Shown here piece by piece: positions 1 to 9,134 of a DNA stretch of 43,921 nt. The notes under the pieces were generated by a model. It was given only the letters and a program-made list of their open reading frames with translations, had not been told where the DNA came from and ran no database searches. A program made the position numbers and the translations under genes. Source of the DNA: Gammaproteobacteria bacterium (GTDB lineage Bacteria > Pseudomonadota > Gammaproteobacteria > Steroidobacterales > GCA-2729495); the NCBI GenBank assembly GCA_021773815.1, contig JAJFJS010000122.1, forward strand, positions 1-43,921. Direction: 5' to 3'. Position 1 is the stretch's first letter. Every line of letters begins with the position of its first letter.

Positions 1-80
1 ACACGCCGTGAACACGTCCATGTGGGCTTGGGGCCCGCGTCCCTGCGGGCCACAGTCTCGGAAAGGTGCCGCTCCGTCAT
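1..80. repeat. REP-like interspersed repeat with hairpin
   Basis: This non-coding stretch contains a perfect 7-bp stem (GGCCCGC at 32-38 with GCGGGCC at 45-51) around a 6-base loop. It is preceded by a segment beginning CACGCCGTGAACACGTCC. From memory, similar CGTGAAC...TCC segments followed by GC hairpins occur as scattered extragenic repeats in gammaproteobacterial genomes. No second copy was found in this window, so its repeat nature is an inference. Confidence 0.4.
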
Positions 81-119
81 GCCAGCCTGACAGGATGTGC
101 AAGGTTGTGGGACAGCAGT

Positions 120-142
120 GGTGTCTGACACCAATTTCTGAC
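120..142. repeat. partial copy of the GGTGTCtGACACC palindrome
   Basis: GGTGTC-T-GACACC followed by AATTTCTGAC lies directly after the stop of the minus-strand SIS-domain gene. The right half is identical to the palindromes at 39413-39437 and 39469-39489. The left flank, expected to read AATT, has diverged. It is a member of a short palindromic repeat family of which at least three copies lie in this window. Confidence 0.6.
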
Positions 143-145
143 GCC

Positions 146-1142
<997 letters not shown>

Positions 1143-3122
1143 GGCTGCGGGCTCTGGCTTTGGCTCTGACTATTGGCACCGCTCGTCCAGCGACCCTGTT
1201 CGGCGATCGGGTTCATCAACACCGGCCGACCGCGCTGAATCTTCGCCCACGGCAGGCGGCGCAGGATCCGGTTGCGGCTGTCGAGGTACAGCGTTCCGGT
1301 GACGCCTTCGATCTCACCGCGATAGCTGCCCGCGTTGACGATCGGGATCAACCGGTAGGCGTCGAAGCCGAGCGCATACAGGCGCGAGCGGCGTTCGGCC
1401 TGGTCGGGCCAGTATCGCTCCAGCGTTTCCTGCAGCTCGAGCGACAGGCCGTCCGGGGCAATGACCCACGGGGCGTCCGGAAACATGATGCCATTCAGGT
1501 CCGAGTTGTTGCGCGAGCCCTCCTGCCAGATCGCCGACGTCGAGTAGGTCGGCACATCTCCGGCGTAGTGGAAACGCAGTTGCGGACGAATCAGTTTGCC
1601 GGTTTCTGCGCGTGCCGCCATAAAGATTAAGTCGATATCGCCGCGGCGTCGCGGCTCATATTCGAACTGAATGCCCATATTTGTGCTCACCCGGTCGCGA
1701 CGGGCGCGACTCTCGTCGATCAGCAACAAGCGCTCGATGTTGCCGGAAAAATCCGGATTGCCGGGATCGTAAAACTGGTAGTCGAGCAGATAGCCGCCGA
1801 GTGCCTGCAGCTCCCCCGTGAAGCTGTCGAGCATCCGCCGGCCCCAGCTGTTGTTCGGCGCCAGTGCCAGCGCGCGGTGTTGCCCGAGTGCCGCGGCGCG
1901 ACGCGCGACCTGCCGCGCCTCGTCTTCCGGCGACAGTGAGAACTGGTAGAAACCGACCGACAGGGGTGATTCTTCGGGCAGAAAGTTCAGCGTCAGCGTC
2001 GGCGTCGAGATGCCGGTCAGCGCAAGCTCTTCGACCTCTTCCTTCAATAAGGGCCCGATGATGAATTCGGCGCCGTCGGTGACGGCCTGCGTATAGGCGC
2101 GGGTCGTGTCGGAAGCATTGATGTCGTAAAACGCGATCTGTGGGCGAATGTCGCGTGCGTCCGACCGGAAATGGGCGGCGAGCAGGCCGTCGCGCACCGC
2201 ACGGGCTGTCTGTTTCTGCGGGCCCGACAGCGGCAGCAGCACGGCAATGCGGGCCGGGTAATCGATCATGGCCGGCAGCCGGGCCAGGACCGAAGGCACC
2301 AGCGCACCGTTGGCCGGGTGCGTAAAGTGGCCGGCCTGCCAGGCGCGCAACGCGCTGCGCATCGTCATCGGGCTGGTGCGCTGGGCCCACGCGATGCGGC
2401 CCAGTTCCAGCCAGCCGGTCAGGATCGGATCGCCGGCGTCGTCCGCCGCAGCGGGCGGCAGTGCGCTGCCCCATGCCTGATAGCTCGTCCACAGTTCGGA
2501 TTGATGCGCGAGGATGGCGTCACGATTGTCGAGCCACGTCTCGCGTTCGATCAGTACGTTTGTCGCCGCGACGGGTCGGCCGGTGCGAAACAGGGCGTTG
2601 CCTCGCAGGCGCAGTATCTCCAGCGCCAATGCCGGATCGGTGGCCGGCGGCGCGCGCTCCAGGGCCGCCAGCGCCCGTTCCGGATCGTCCATGGCGATAT
2701 CTATCCCGGCGCGCACCGTGGTCCACAACAACAGGTTGGCGCCATCGATCGGATCGCCGAGGCGGCTCAGGATCGTCCCGGCGACCTCGGGGAAGCCGGC
2801 CAGCAGCCGTTCGCGCGCCATCAGGATCAGGAAGCGCTGGCGATCGGTTGGGCGTTCTGTGCCGCGGGCCAGTTGCAGATAGGCGTCGGCTGCTTCCTGG
2901 TGCAGGCCGCGTGCCGACAGCGCTTCGGCGCGATTGGCGGCGACGGCACCGGGCGGCGCGGCGGGTGCCGTCAGCGGCGTCGGGACACAGGCTGTCAGCG
3001 TGATGGCCACGAGCAGCAGCGCCACGCAGCCGGACATGATTTCGCGGCGCGTTGATGACGCGCGTAGACTTGTGATCTGTGAGCGGAGATGGTGCACGAA
3101 TGGACTCAGGAGTTGACTGGTT

Positions 3123-3968
3123 TTGACCTCGGATCCCGGAACGCTGTTCGTCGTCGCGACGCCGATCGGTAATCTCGGCGACATCAGCGCGCGCGCGCGC
3201 GAAGTGTTGCAGCGTGTAGCGATCGTGGCAGCCGAGGATACCCGCCGTGCGGGGCAATTGCTAACGCATCTGGGCATCCGGACCCGCCTGCTGTCGCTGC
3301 ATGAACACAATGAATCGGCGCGGGTGGAGCAGGTGCTCGCGGCCCTGATCGACGGGGGCGATATCGCGCTGATCAGCGATGCCGGCACGCCGCTGATCAG
3401 TGACCCCGGTTACCGGGTCGTCGAGCAGGTGCGCGCGGCCGGGTTGCCGGTCAGTCCGATACCCGGCTGCTGTGCGGCCATCGCGGCGCTGTCGGTCGCG
3501 GGTCTGCCGACGGACCGGTTTCGGTTCGAGGGCTTTCTGCCGGCCCGGCCCGGCGCCCGCCGCAAGCGACTCGCGGTGCTGGCCGACGCACCCGAAACGC
3601 TGATCCTGTATGAATCGGTCCACCGGATCGCCGACATGCTGGCCGACGTCGAGGCGGCGTTCGGCCCCGGGCGGCCTGTGACGCTGGCTCGTGAGATGAC
3701 CAAGCTCCATGAGACGATTTACCGCGGGGACGTGGCCGCGGTCCGGGCGCAACTCGCCGACGATCCCGGCGGCGGCAAGGGCGAATGCACGCTCGTTATC
3801 GGCGGTGCGCCGGTTGTCGACAGCGTTGTGTCGGCGGACCTCGAACGAGTGCTGGCCATCCTGCTGCGGAGCCTGCCGGCCAGCCAGGCGGCCGCGATCG
3901 CGGCCGAGATTACCGGCGCGCGAAAACGCGAGACCTATCAGCTAGCCAATGACCTCAAGTCGGAATGA
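3123..3968 (+). CDS. rsmI: 16S rRNA 2'-O-ribose C1402 methyltransferase RsmI
   Basis: This 281-residue protein belongs to the SAM-dependent tetrapyrrole-methylase fold family. It shows the N-terminal LFVVATPIGNLGDISARARE, AEDTRRAGQLL near residue 40, ISDAGTPLISDPGYRVVE near residue 85, and the central ESVHRIADML and LAREMTKLHETIYRG motifs. RsmI methylates the ribose of C1402 in 16S rRNA, the base whose N4 is methylated by RsmH, encoded 2.2 kb downstream. The start is TTG, preceded by CAGGAG at 3107-3112 with a 10-base gap; no in-frame ATG precedes the conserved N-terminus. A mobile element has inserted directly after the gene. Confidence 0.95.
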   Translation: MTSDPGTLFVVATPIGNLGDISARAREVLQRVAIVAAEDTRRAGQLLTHLGIRTRLLSLHEHNESARVEQVLAALIDGGDIALISDAGTPLISDPGYRVVEQVRAAGLPVSPIPGCCAAIAALSVAGLPTDRFRFEGFLPARPGARRKRLAVLADAPETLILYESVHRIADMLADVEAAFGPGRPVTLAREMTKLHETIYRGDVAAVRAQLADDPGGGKGECTLVIGGAPVVDSVVSADLERVLAILLRSLPASQAAAIAAEITGARKRETYQLANDLKSE

Positions 3969-3987
3969 TTGGTGCCGGTGCGTGATT

Positions 3988-4022
3988 GGTGCCGGTGTAC
4001 AGTTTCTTAAGTTTCTGAAGTT
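3988..4022 (+). repeat. left 35-bp inverted repeat of RAYT unit
   Basis: This pairs with 4961-4995 with one mismatch (T to G at 4017). It contains the TAA stop of the RAYT gene on the minus strand (4007-4009). Confidence 0.85.
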
Positions 4023-4906
4023 TTTCGCCGCAACGCATTTCGTCTGGCGCTGACGGCCTGACTGATGGCCGACTCCGATCGGTGCAGTCGTCTGGCCAGT
4101 TCTGCAATATTTGCGATGCCTTGCTCGAGTGCGTCCATGGCAATGTCAGTCCTGACCTGCGTGATATATCTGGCCCTGCTCGGCCCTGTCAGCAGGGCTT
4201 CCGTGAGATCGCTGGCCTGGAGATGACCCCGGATAATCGATTCGAGAGTCAGGGGAGGCAGCCGCGGCGGGGGTGCAGTCAGGCTGCCAAAGCTAGCGGT
4301 CGTGTCATTCAAAACTTCATCTGCTTCGTGAACGCCCGTTCGATATCGGGATAAGTCCTCGTCATCCTCTGCGAGCATGAAGGTCAGGTAATGTCGCCGG
4401 GCCGCCCGCCTCGTCGCGCCGAATACCCCGAGCACGGCCCGGGTCTCCAGCCAGTTCTTTTCCAGATGACCCGCATAGGCAAGATGGCTGCTCCAGGGGT
4501 ACTGATCCATGCGATCAACCAGACCGGCGCGCACAGGATTGTCATGAATATAGCGGACCAGCCCCTTCAGGTAGCTGTCGTCCTGTACGGGAGCCGCGCC
4601 GTGGCGACGCTCGAAAAGATGGCCGGTGCGTTGCTCGCGCAGATTGATTTTTCGCGCGTACTGGCTGGCGGCAAAACGTATCGTTGATGCGAGCGGCTCC
4701 TCTGCAACCTGGATTATCAGGTGCATGTGATTGGTCATCCAGCAGTAGCCGTGAACGGTGGCCTGATAACGTTTCAGTGCAGTCTGAAGGATGGACTCCC
4801 AGAGCCGCCGGTCGGAGTCGAGAAAGAAAATGGTTTGGCGATCATTACCGCGCAGCGTGACGTGGTATAGCGCGCCGGGGTAATGGATGCGGGGTTGACG
4901 AGCCAT
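4007..4906 (-). CDS. REP-associated tyrosine transposase (RAYT, Y1/IS200-like)
   Basis: This 299-residue protein opens with the RAYT signature ARQPRIHYPGALYHVTLRGN. It has the metal-binding HUH-type motif NHMHLIIQ near residue 60 and the helix YLKGLVRYIHDNPVRAGLV near residue 125, which carries the candidate nucleophilic tyrosine. The C-terminal 70 residues (DIAMDALEQGIANIAELARR and following) resemble the DnaA-type helix-turn-helix found in one RAYT subgroup. RAYTs process REP hairpins as single-stranded DNA. The frame is intact with all core residues, so the enzyme may be active. It is opposite in orientation to the flanking rsmI and rnpB and bounded by inverted repeats. Confidence 0.93.
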   Translation of the reverse strand: MARQPRIHYPGALYHVTLRGNDRQTIFFLDSDRRLWESILQTALKRYQATVHGYCWMTNHMHLIIQVAEEPLASTIRFAASQYARKINLREQRTGHLFERRHGAAPVQDDSYLKGLVRYIHDNPVRAGLVDRMDQYPWSSHLAYAGHLEKNWLETRAVLGVFGATRRAARRHYLTFMLAEDDEDLSRYRTGVHEADEVLNDTTASFGSLTAPPPRLPPLTLESIIRGHLQASDLTEALLTGPSRARYITQVRTDIAMDALEQGIANIAELARRLHRSESAISQAVSARRNALRRKTSET

Positions 4907-4960
4907 GGGCCCAGCATAGGCACTGGGATCTGGGTTGTGACATGACTCAATGCGGCCAAT

Positions 4961-4995
4961 AACTTAAGAAACTTAAGAAACTGTACACCGGCACC
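4961..4995 (-). repeat. right 35-bp inverted repeat of RAYT unit
   Basis: This is the inverted partner of 3988-4022. It ends about 20 bp before the RNase P RNA gene, in the zone where that gene's promoter would be expected. Confidence 0.85.
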
Positions 4996-5015
4996 AGTCC
5001 TCGCTATCGTCGGGG

Positions 5016-5392
5016 TTGGAGTCGGCCGGGCAATCGCCTGGGGCTTATGCCCCGGGAGGAAAGTCCGGGCTCCGGCGGACAGGGTGCCAGGTAATGCCTG
5101 GGGGGCGCGAGCCTACGGAAAGTGCCACAGAAAACAGACCGCCACGGGCCGGCAACGGCTAGAGGTAAGGGTGAAAAGGTGCGGTAAGAGCGCACCGCGC
5201 GGGTGGTAACACGCCGCGGCACGGTAAACCCCACCCGGAGCAAGACCAAATAGAGGAGTATTCGCCGGCCGTAAGGTCGGTGGAACCGTCGTCCGCGCGG
5301 ACTCCCGGGTAGGTCGCTAGAGGCCGCTGGTGACAGCGGCCCCAGATGAATGATTGTCCTCGACAGAACCCGGCTTACAGGCTGGCTCCTTC
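5016..5392 (+). ncRNA. rnpB: RNase P RNA, bacterial class A
   Basis: All universally conserved blocks of M1 RNA are present: GAGGAAAGTCCGGGCTCC near 5056, CAGGGTGCCAGGTAATGCCTG near 5080, ACAGAAAACAGACCGCC near 5126, GGTAAGGGTGAAAAGGTGCGG near 5163, CCACCCGGAGCAAGACCAAATA near 5232, and CAGATGAATGATTGTCCTCG with ACAGAACCCGGCTTA near 5343-5376. The terminal P1 helix forms between GGAGTCGGCC at 5018-5027 and GGCTGGCTCC at 5380-5389. The RNA cleaves 5' leaders from tRNA precursors. Ends are placed by P1 pairing and are accurate to a few bases. Confidence 0.97.
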
Positions 5393-5606
5393 ATTATCAG
5401 TGAGTTGCGCGGCGTCGTGCGCAACCGGGCGGCACCGCCCGCGCACAGGCCCCGTTCCGGGGCCTGGCCTTCACACTTCAATATCTGCCGAAAGAAAGCT
5501 TTCTAAGCCCATGATTTTGCGTATGAGGCCACTCGGAATAGTCGCCTCCTGATTCGTAAAACCACGGCTAAGTCGCTGTCCTGAAAAGAATTAATTGTCT
5601 CGATTA
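5393..5606 (+). other. rnpB-mraZ intergenic region with three hairpins
   Basis: There is no gene here. Three hairpins follow rnpB in series: GTTGCGC/GCGCAAC (5404-5425), GGGCGG/CCGCCC near 5428-5440, and a very strong 9-bp CAGGCCCCG/CGGGGCCTG with a 3-base loop (5446-5466). None has a long T run, but together they are probably the 3' processing or termination region of rnpB. The rest is AT-richer and leads into the mraZ promoter. Confidence 0.5.
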
Positions 5607-5636
5607 TTGACAGTCGGTCAGCCCGCTCCCTATAGT
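5607..5636 (+). promoter_or_regulatory. sigma-70 promoter of the dcw cluster (Pmra)
   Basis: A consensus -35 box TTGACA (5607-5612) and -10 box TATAGT (5631-5636) are separated by 18 bp. They lie immediately upstream of the MraZ operator repeats, predicting a transcript start near 5643. This is the equivalent of the strong mra promoter that drives the first part of the division cluster in Escherichia coli. Confidence 0.8.
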
Positions 5637-5674
5637 GTCGGCAAGTGGTAAAAAGTGGGAGGAAATGGGCAAAC
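5635..5674 (+). promoter_or_regulatory. MraZ operator, 10-bp direct repeats
   Basis: Four consecutive 10-bp units begin GTGTC, GTGGT, GTGGG and ATGGG at 5635, 5645, 5655 and 5665. MraZ of Escherichia coli binds direct TGGG-type repeats with 5-bp spacers at its own promoter. The last three units here match that pattern in spacing and sequence, implying autorepression of the cluster. Confidence 0.7.
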
Positions 5675-6144
5675 TTGTCTCCATTTCAATGCTTCGCGGA
5701 CCGACAAAAATCACCCTGGATGCCAAGGGGAGGCTATCACTGCCGACCAAGTATCGCGAGCGGATCACCGCCCGCTGCGATGGTCAGCTGATATGCACTG
5801 TCGATCTGCGCAGCTGCCTGCTGATTTACCCGTTGCCGGACTGGGAAGAGGTCGCGCGAAAGCTGATGCGTCTGCCGAATCTGCATCCGATGTCACAACA
5901 ACTGCGCGGGTTGCTGATGGGTTACGCGACGGATGTGGAGCTGGATAGCCACTTTCGCCTGCTGATTCCCAAGGAGCACCGTGAATTCGCCGGTCTTGAT
6001 CGTCAGGCGATGATGTTCGGACAGGGCAACAAATTTGAGGTGTGGGACGAGGGCCGCTGGAACGAGCAACTGAGTCGCTGGATGGCGCCCGGATCTGCGG
6101 ATGCGGCGGGGCTGACCGCCGAGTTGGAAAACCTGTCGTACTAG
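5665..6144 (+). CDS. mraZ: transcriptional regulator MraZ
   Basis: This is a 159-residue reading of a two-domain AbrB/SpoVT-like DNA-binding protein. It has the paired signatures LDAKGRLSLPTKYRERI near the N-terminus and LDSHFRLLIPKEHREFAGLD near residue 105. MraZ forms a ring and represses the mra/dcw operon by binding its repeats. Homologues begin at the methionine of MLRGPTKI (5689), giving 151 residues, but no ribosome site precedes that codon. The ATG at 5665 has GGGAGG 2-3 bases upstream and lies in the last operator repeat. The predicted transcript starts near 5643, which excludes the longer GTG start at 5635. First gene of the dcw cluster. Confidence 0.95.
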   Translation: MGKLVSISMLRGPTKITLDAKGRLSLPTKYRERITARCDGQLICTVDLRSCLLIYPLPDWEEVARKLMRLPNLHPMSQQLRGLLMGYATDVELDSHFRLLIPKEHREFAGLDRQAMMFGQGNKFEVWDEGRWNEQLSRWMAPGSADAAGLTAELENLSY

Positions 6145-6208
6145 CGGCCGGTTCTCGCCGGTTTAGAAAATTGAGGGTGGTCGTTCCCCGGTGTTTCAGG
6201 GGGTTGGG

Positions 6209-7135
6209 GTGGATTCACATGTGCCGGTGTTGCTCGCAGACTCGGTCGACCAGTTGCATGTCGTCACGGATGGCGTCTATGTCGACGGGACGTTCGGGCG
6301 CGGCGGCCACAGCCGTGAAATTCTTCGCCGCCTCGGGCCTGAAGGCCGTCTGTTCGCGCTGGACCGCGACCCGCAGGCCATGGCCGCTGGCCGGGCGCTG
6401 GCCGGCCAGGATCCGCGGTTCACGATCGAGCAGCACAATTTCGCGGAGTTGCGGGAATTTTTGCAGGCACATGACAGGTTCGGCCGGGTCGACGGCGTGT
6501 TGCTCGATCTGGGCGTGTCGTCACCACAGCTCGATGACGGGCAGCGTGGGTTTGGTTTCAGGGTGGATGGTCCGCTCGACATGCGCATGAATCCCGGTGA
6601 GGGACCCAGCGCCTGCGACTGGCTGAATACGGCGACGGAAGAATCAATCAAGACCGTGTTATACCGTTATGGAGAAGAACGCGCCGCGCCGCGGATTGCG
6701 CGCGAGATCTGCCGGCAGCGTGCCGAGCGGCCGCTCGCGACCACCGGTGAACTGGCCGCGCTCGTCGAGCGCGTCGTGCGGCGCAAGCCGGGTGCGAAGC
6801 ATCCGGCGACCAAATCTTTCCAGGCGATCCGCATCCATATCAATGACGAACTCGGCGCCATCGAGCGCGTGCTGGGCCAGGCGGTCGACGCGCTGCGTCC
6901 CGGCGGTCGGCTCGCCGTGATCAGCTTTCATTCGCTCGAGGACCGTCTAGTCAAACGCTATCTGCGCGATCAGTCGCGCGTGGACCCGGCCCTGTCCCGA
7001 CTGCCGCAGGTGCCGGAGTCCGCGCTGCCCAGATTGCGTCTGCCCACGCGGGCGATACGGCCCGGCGCGGATGAACTGCAGCGGAATCCGCGCTCCCGCA
7101 GCGCGACGCTGCGGGTCGGGGAGCGGATCCGATGA
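6209..7135 (+). CDS. rsmH: 16S rRNA N4-cytidine C1402 methyltransferase RsmH (MraW)
   Basis: This 308-residue methyltransferase has the N-terminal DSHVPVLLADSVD, the SAM-binding YVDGTFGRGGHSREIL near residue 30, LLDLGVSSPQLDDGQRGFGF near residue 100 with the following MRMNP, and the C-terminal AVISFHSLEDRLVKRYLRDQ. It adds the N4-methyl group to C1402 of 16S rRNA, complementing RsmI. The GTG at 6209 has AGGGGG 5 bases upstream; a GTG at 6191 would add six residues and has a weaker, distant GAGGG. Its last codons overlap the ftsL start. Confidence 0.96.
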   Translation: MDSHVPVLLADSVDQLHVVTDGVYVDGTFGRGGHSREILRRLGPEGRLFALDRDPQAMAAGRALAGQDPRFTIEQHNFAELREFLQAHDRFGRVDGVLLDLGVSSPQLDDGQRGFGFRVDGPLDMRMNPGEGPSACDWLNTATEESIKTVLYRYGEERAAPRIAREICRQRAERPLATTGELAALVERVVRRKPGAKHPATKSFQAIRIHINDELGAIERVLGQAVDALRPGGRLAVISFHSLEDRLVKRYLRDQSRVDPALSRLPQVPESALPRLRLPTRAIRPGADELQRNPRSRSATLRVGERIR

Positions 7136-7410
7136 CGGCGCGCATGACCCAGGTCATCGCGCTGGCGCTGATCGTCGGCGGGCTGATCGCTTCGGCGATC
7201 GGCGGCATCTATGCGAAGCACGAAACGCGCAAGTTGTTCACCGAGTTGCAGCGCCTCAACGTCGAGCGTGACCGGATGGAGGTCGAGTGGGGGCAGTGGC
7301 AGCTCGAGCAAAGCACATTGGCGACCTACGGCCGGGTCGAGCGGCTGGCCCGCGAGAAAATGAGCATGCGCCCACCGGTGGCCACCGAAATGACGTTGCT
7401 CGAACCGTGA
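7132..7410 (+). CDS. ftsL: cell division protein FtsL
   Basis: This 92-residue bitopic membrane protein has a short cytoplasmic tail, one membrane segment (VIALALIVGGLIASAIGGIY, about residues 7-26), and a periplasmic leucine-heptad coiled coil. It ends with the conserved REKMSMRPPVATEMTLLEP segment. FtsL forms a trimer with FtsB and FtsQ that activates FtsW-FtsI at the septum. The ATG overlaps the rsmH stop, and its own TGA shares its last base with the ftsI start. Confidence 0.95.
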   Translation: MTARMTQVIALALIVGGLIASAIGGIYAKHETRKLFTELQRLNVERDRMEVEWGQWQLEQSTLATYGRVERLAREKMSMRPPVATEMTLLEP

Positions 7411-9134
7411 TGTCCAAGGCGCAAACGGAGGCAATGCTCAGCCGCAGTTTCCTGCTGCGCGGATACTGGGCTGTCGGGATCTTGATCGGACTGGTTGCGG
7501 TGCTCCTCGTGCGCGCCGTGTGGTTACAGGCTTTGGACGTTGACTTCCTGACGCATCAGGCGGATGTGCGACATCTGCGGGTGGCAAAGATCCCGGCGCA
7601 TCGCGGCGTGATCACGGACCGCAACGGCGAGCCGCTCGCGGTCAGTACGCCGGTCGACAGCATCTGGATCAATCCGCGTGAGATCGTCCAGGCCGCCGAC
7701 CGTATTCCGCAACTGGCGGTTGCACTGGGCATGGATGCCGACGCGCTGGCGCAACGACTGACGCGCAATATCGAGCGCGAATTCATGTATCTGAAACGCC
7801 ACCTGCGGCCAGTGGATGCCGCGGCCATCGCCGCGCTCGAGATCCCCGGCGTCGACATCGAGCGCGAGTACCGGCGTTACTATCCGGCCGGCGAAGTCGT
7901 CGGGCACCTGATCGGTTTTACCGACATCGACGATGCCGGCCAGGAGGGTATTGAGCTCGCTTTCGATCAGTGGCTGGCCGGCAAGCCCGGCAAGCGCCGC
8001 GTATTGAAGGACCGGCTTGGGCGGATCGTCGAGGACGTCGAGCGTATTCAGTCGCCGAGCCCGGGTCGCGAACTGGCGACATCGATCGATCTGCGCATTC
8101 AGTACCTGGCCTATCGCGAGCTCAAGTCGGCGATTCAGCGCAGCGGCTCGGCATCCGGATCGATCGTCGTGCTCGATGTCGCGACCGGCGAGGTCCTTGC
8201 CATGGTCAACCAGCCGTCCTTTAACCCGAACGATCGCGCGCAGTTCGCGGCCGAGAAGTATCGGAACCGGGCCATCACGGATATTTTTGAGCCCGGTTCG
8301 AGCCTCAAGACGCTGGTGATCGCCGCGGCGCTCGAGAGCGGGCAATACGATGCCGCGAGTCGCGTCGACACATCGCCTGGGCGCATCAAGGTCGGCTCAA
8401 AGGTCATCGAGGACAACCACAATCTCGGCAGGATTGACCTGCAGACCATTCTCGCCCGATCGAGTAACGTCGGTGCGACGAAAATCGCGATGTCGCTGCC
8501 GCCCGAGAGGCTGTATGGCGTGCTGTCCGGTTTTGGGCTCGGGCGGCTCAGCGGCAGTGGCTTTCCCGGCGAGTCGGCAGGGTTGCTCAGTCACTATGCA
8601 AACTGGAGGCCGATCAGCCAGGCAACGCTCGCCTATGGTTACGGGCTGTCCGTGACGCCACTCCAACTGGCTCAGGCCTATGCCGTGATCGCGGCCGGCG
8701 GGTTGCATCGACCCGTGTCCCTGTTGCGGGTCGAGCAGTCGCCGATCGCGCGGCGTGTGATCAAAGCGTCAACCGCCAATGCCGTGCTGTCGATGCTCGA
8801 AACCGTTGTCGGTCCCGACGGCACCGGTCAGCGGGCCGCGGTGGCCGGCTACCGCGTCGCGGGCAAGACGGGAACCTCCAAGAAATTCGTGCCCGGCGGC
8901 TATTCGGAAGACCGTTACACGGCATTGTTCGCCGGCACGGTGCCGGTCACGCAGCCGCGGTTGGTCGTCGTCGTCGTCATCGATGACCCGTCGAATGGTG
9001 ACTATTACGGTGGCGAAGTCGCCGCGCCGGTGTTTGCCAATGTGGTCGAGGGTGCCTTGCGCATCCTGGCCGTTCCCCCGGACAACTTCGTGCGCCCCGG
9101 CGCCACGACACGACTCGCGGTGGCCGGTCAGTGA
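7410..9134 (+). CDS. ftsI: septal peptidoglycan transpeptidase FtsI (PBP3)
   Basis: This 574-residue class B penicillin-binding protein has an N-terminal membrane anchor (about residues 15-35), a pedestal domain with RGVITDRNGEPLAVSTPVDS near residue 65, and a transpeptidase domain carrying all three catalytic motifs: S297-S-L-K300, S351-S-N353 and K486-T-G. It cross-links septal peptidoglycan with FtsW in the divisome. The ATG at 7410 overlaps the ftsL stop by one base and agrees with the family start; a GTG one codon upstream is also possible. Length is typical. It is followed directly by murE with a 4-bp overlap. Confidence 0.97.
   Translation: MSKAQTEAMLSRSFLLRGYWAVGILIGLVAVLLVRAVWLQALDVDFLTHQADVRHLRVAKIPAHRGVITDRNGEPLAVSTPVDSIWINPREIVQAADRIPQLAVALGMDADALAQRLTRNIEREFMYLKRHLRPVDAAAIAALEIPGVDIEREYRRYYPAGEVVGHLIGFTDIDDAGQEGIELAFDQWLAGKPGKRRVLKDRLGRIVEDVERIQSPSPGRELATSIDLRIQYLAYRELKSAIQRSGSASGSIVVLDVATGEVLAMVNQPSFNPNDRAQFAAEKYRNRAITDIFEPGSSLKTLVIAAALESGQYDAASRVDTSPGRIKVGSKVIEDNHNLGRIDLQTILARSSNVGATKIAMSLPPERLYGVLSGFGLGRLSGSGFPGESAGLLSHYANWRPISQATLAYGYGLSVTPLQLAQAYAVIAAGGLHRPVSLLRVEQSPIARRVIKASTANAVLSMLETVVGPDGTGQRAAVAGYRVAGKTGTSKKFVPGGYSEDRYTALFAGTVPVTQPRLVVVVVIDDPSNGDYYGGEVAAPVFANVVEGALRILAVPPDNFVRPGATTRLAVAGQ

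Larger units (their letters stand above)
3988..4995 (-). mobile_element. RAYT transposase unit bounded by 35-bp inverted repeats
   Basis: The segment 3988-4022 and the reverse complement of 4961-4995 agree at 34 of 35 bases. The outer end reads GGTGCCGGTGTACAG, followed by repeated TTTCTTAAG. Between them lies one gene, a REP-associated tyrosine transposase, whose stop codon falls inside the left repeat. A second imperfect copy of the tip, ATTGGTGCCGGTG, lies just outside at 3968-3980. The unit sits between rsmI and rnpB, which are adjacent in relatives, so insertion there is inferred. Classical RAYT genes are flanked by REP hairpins rather than long terminal repeats. Confidence 0.75.
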
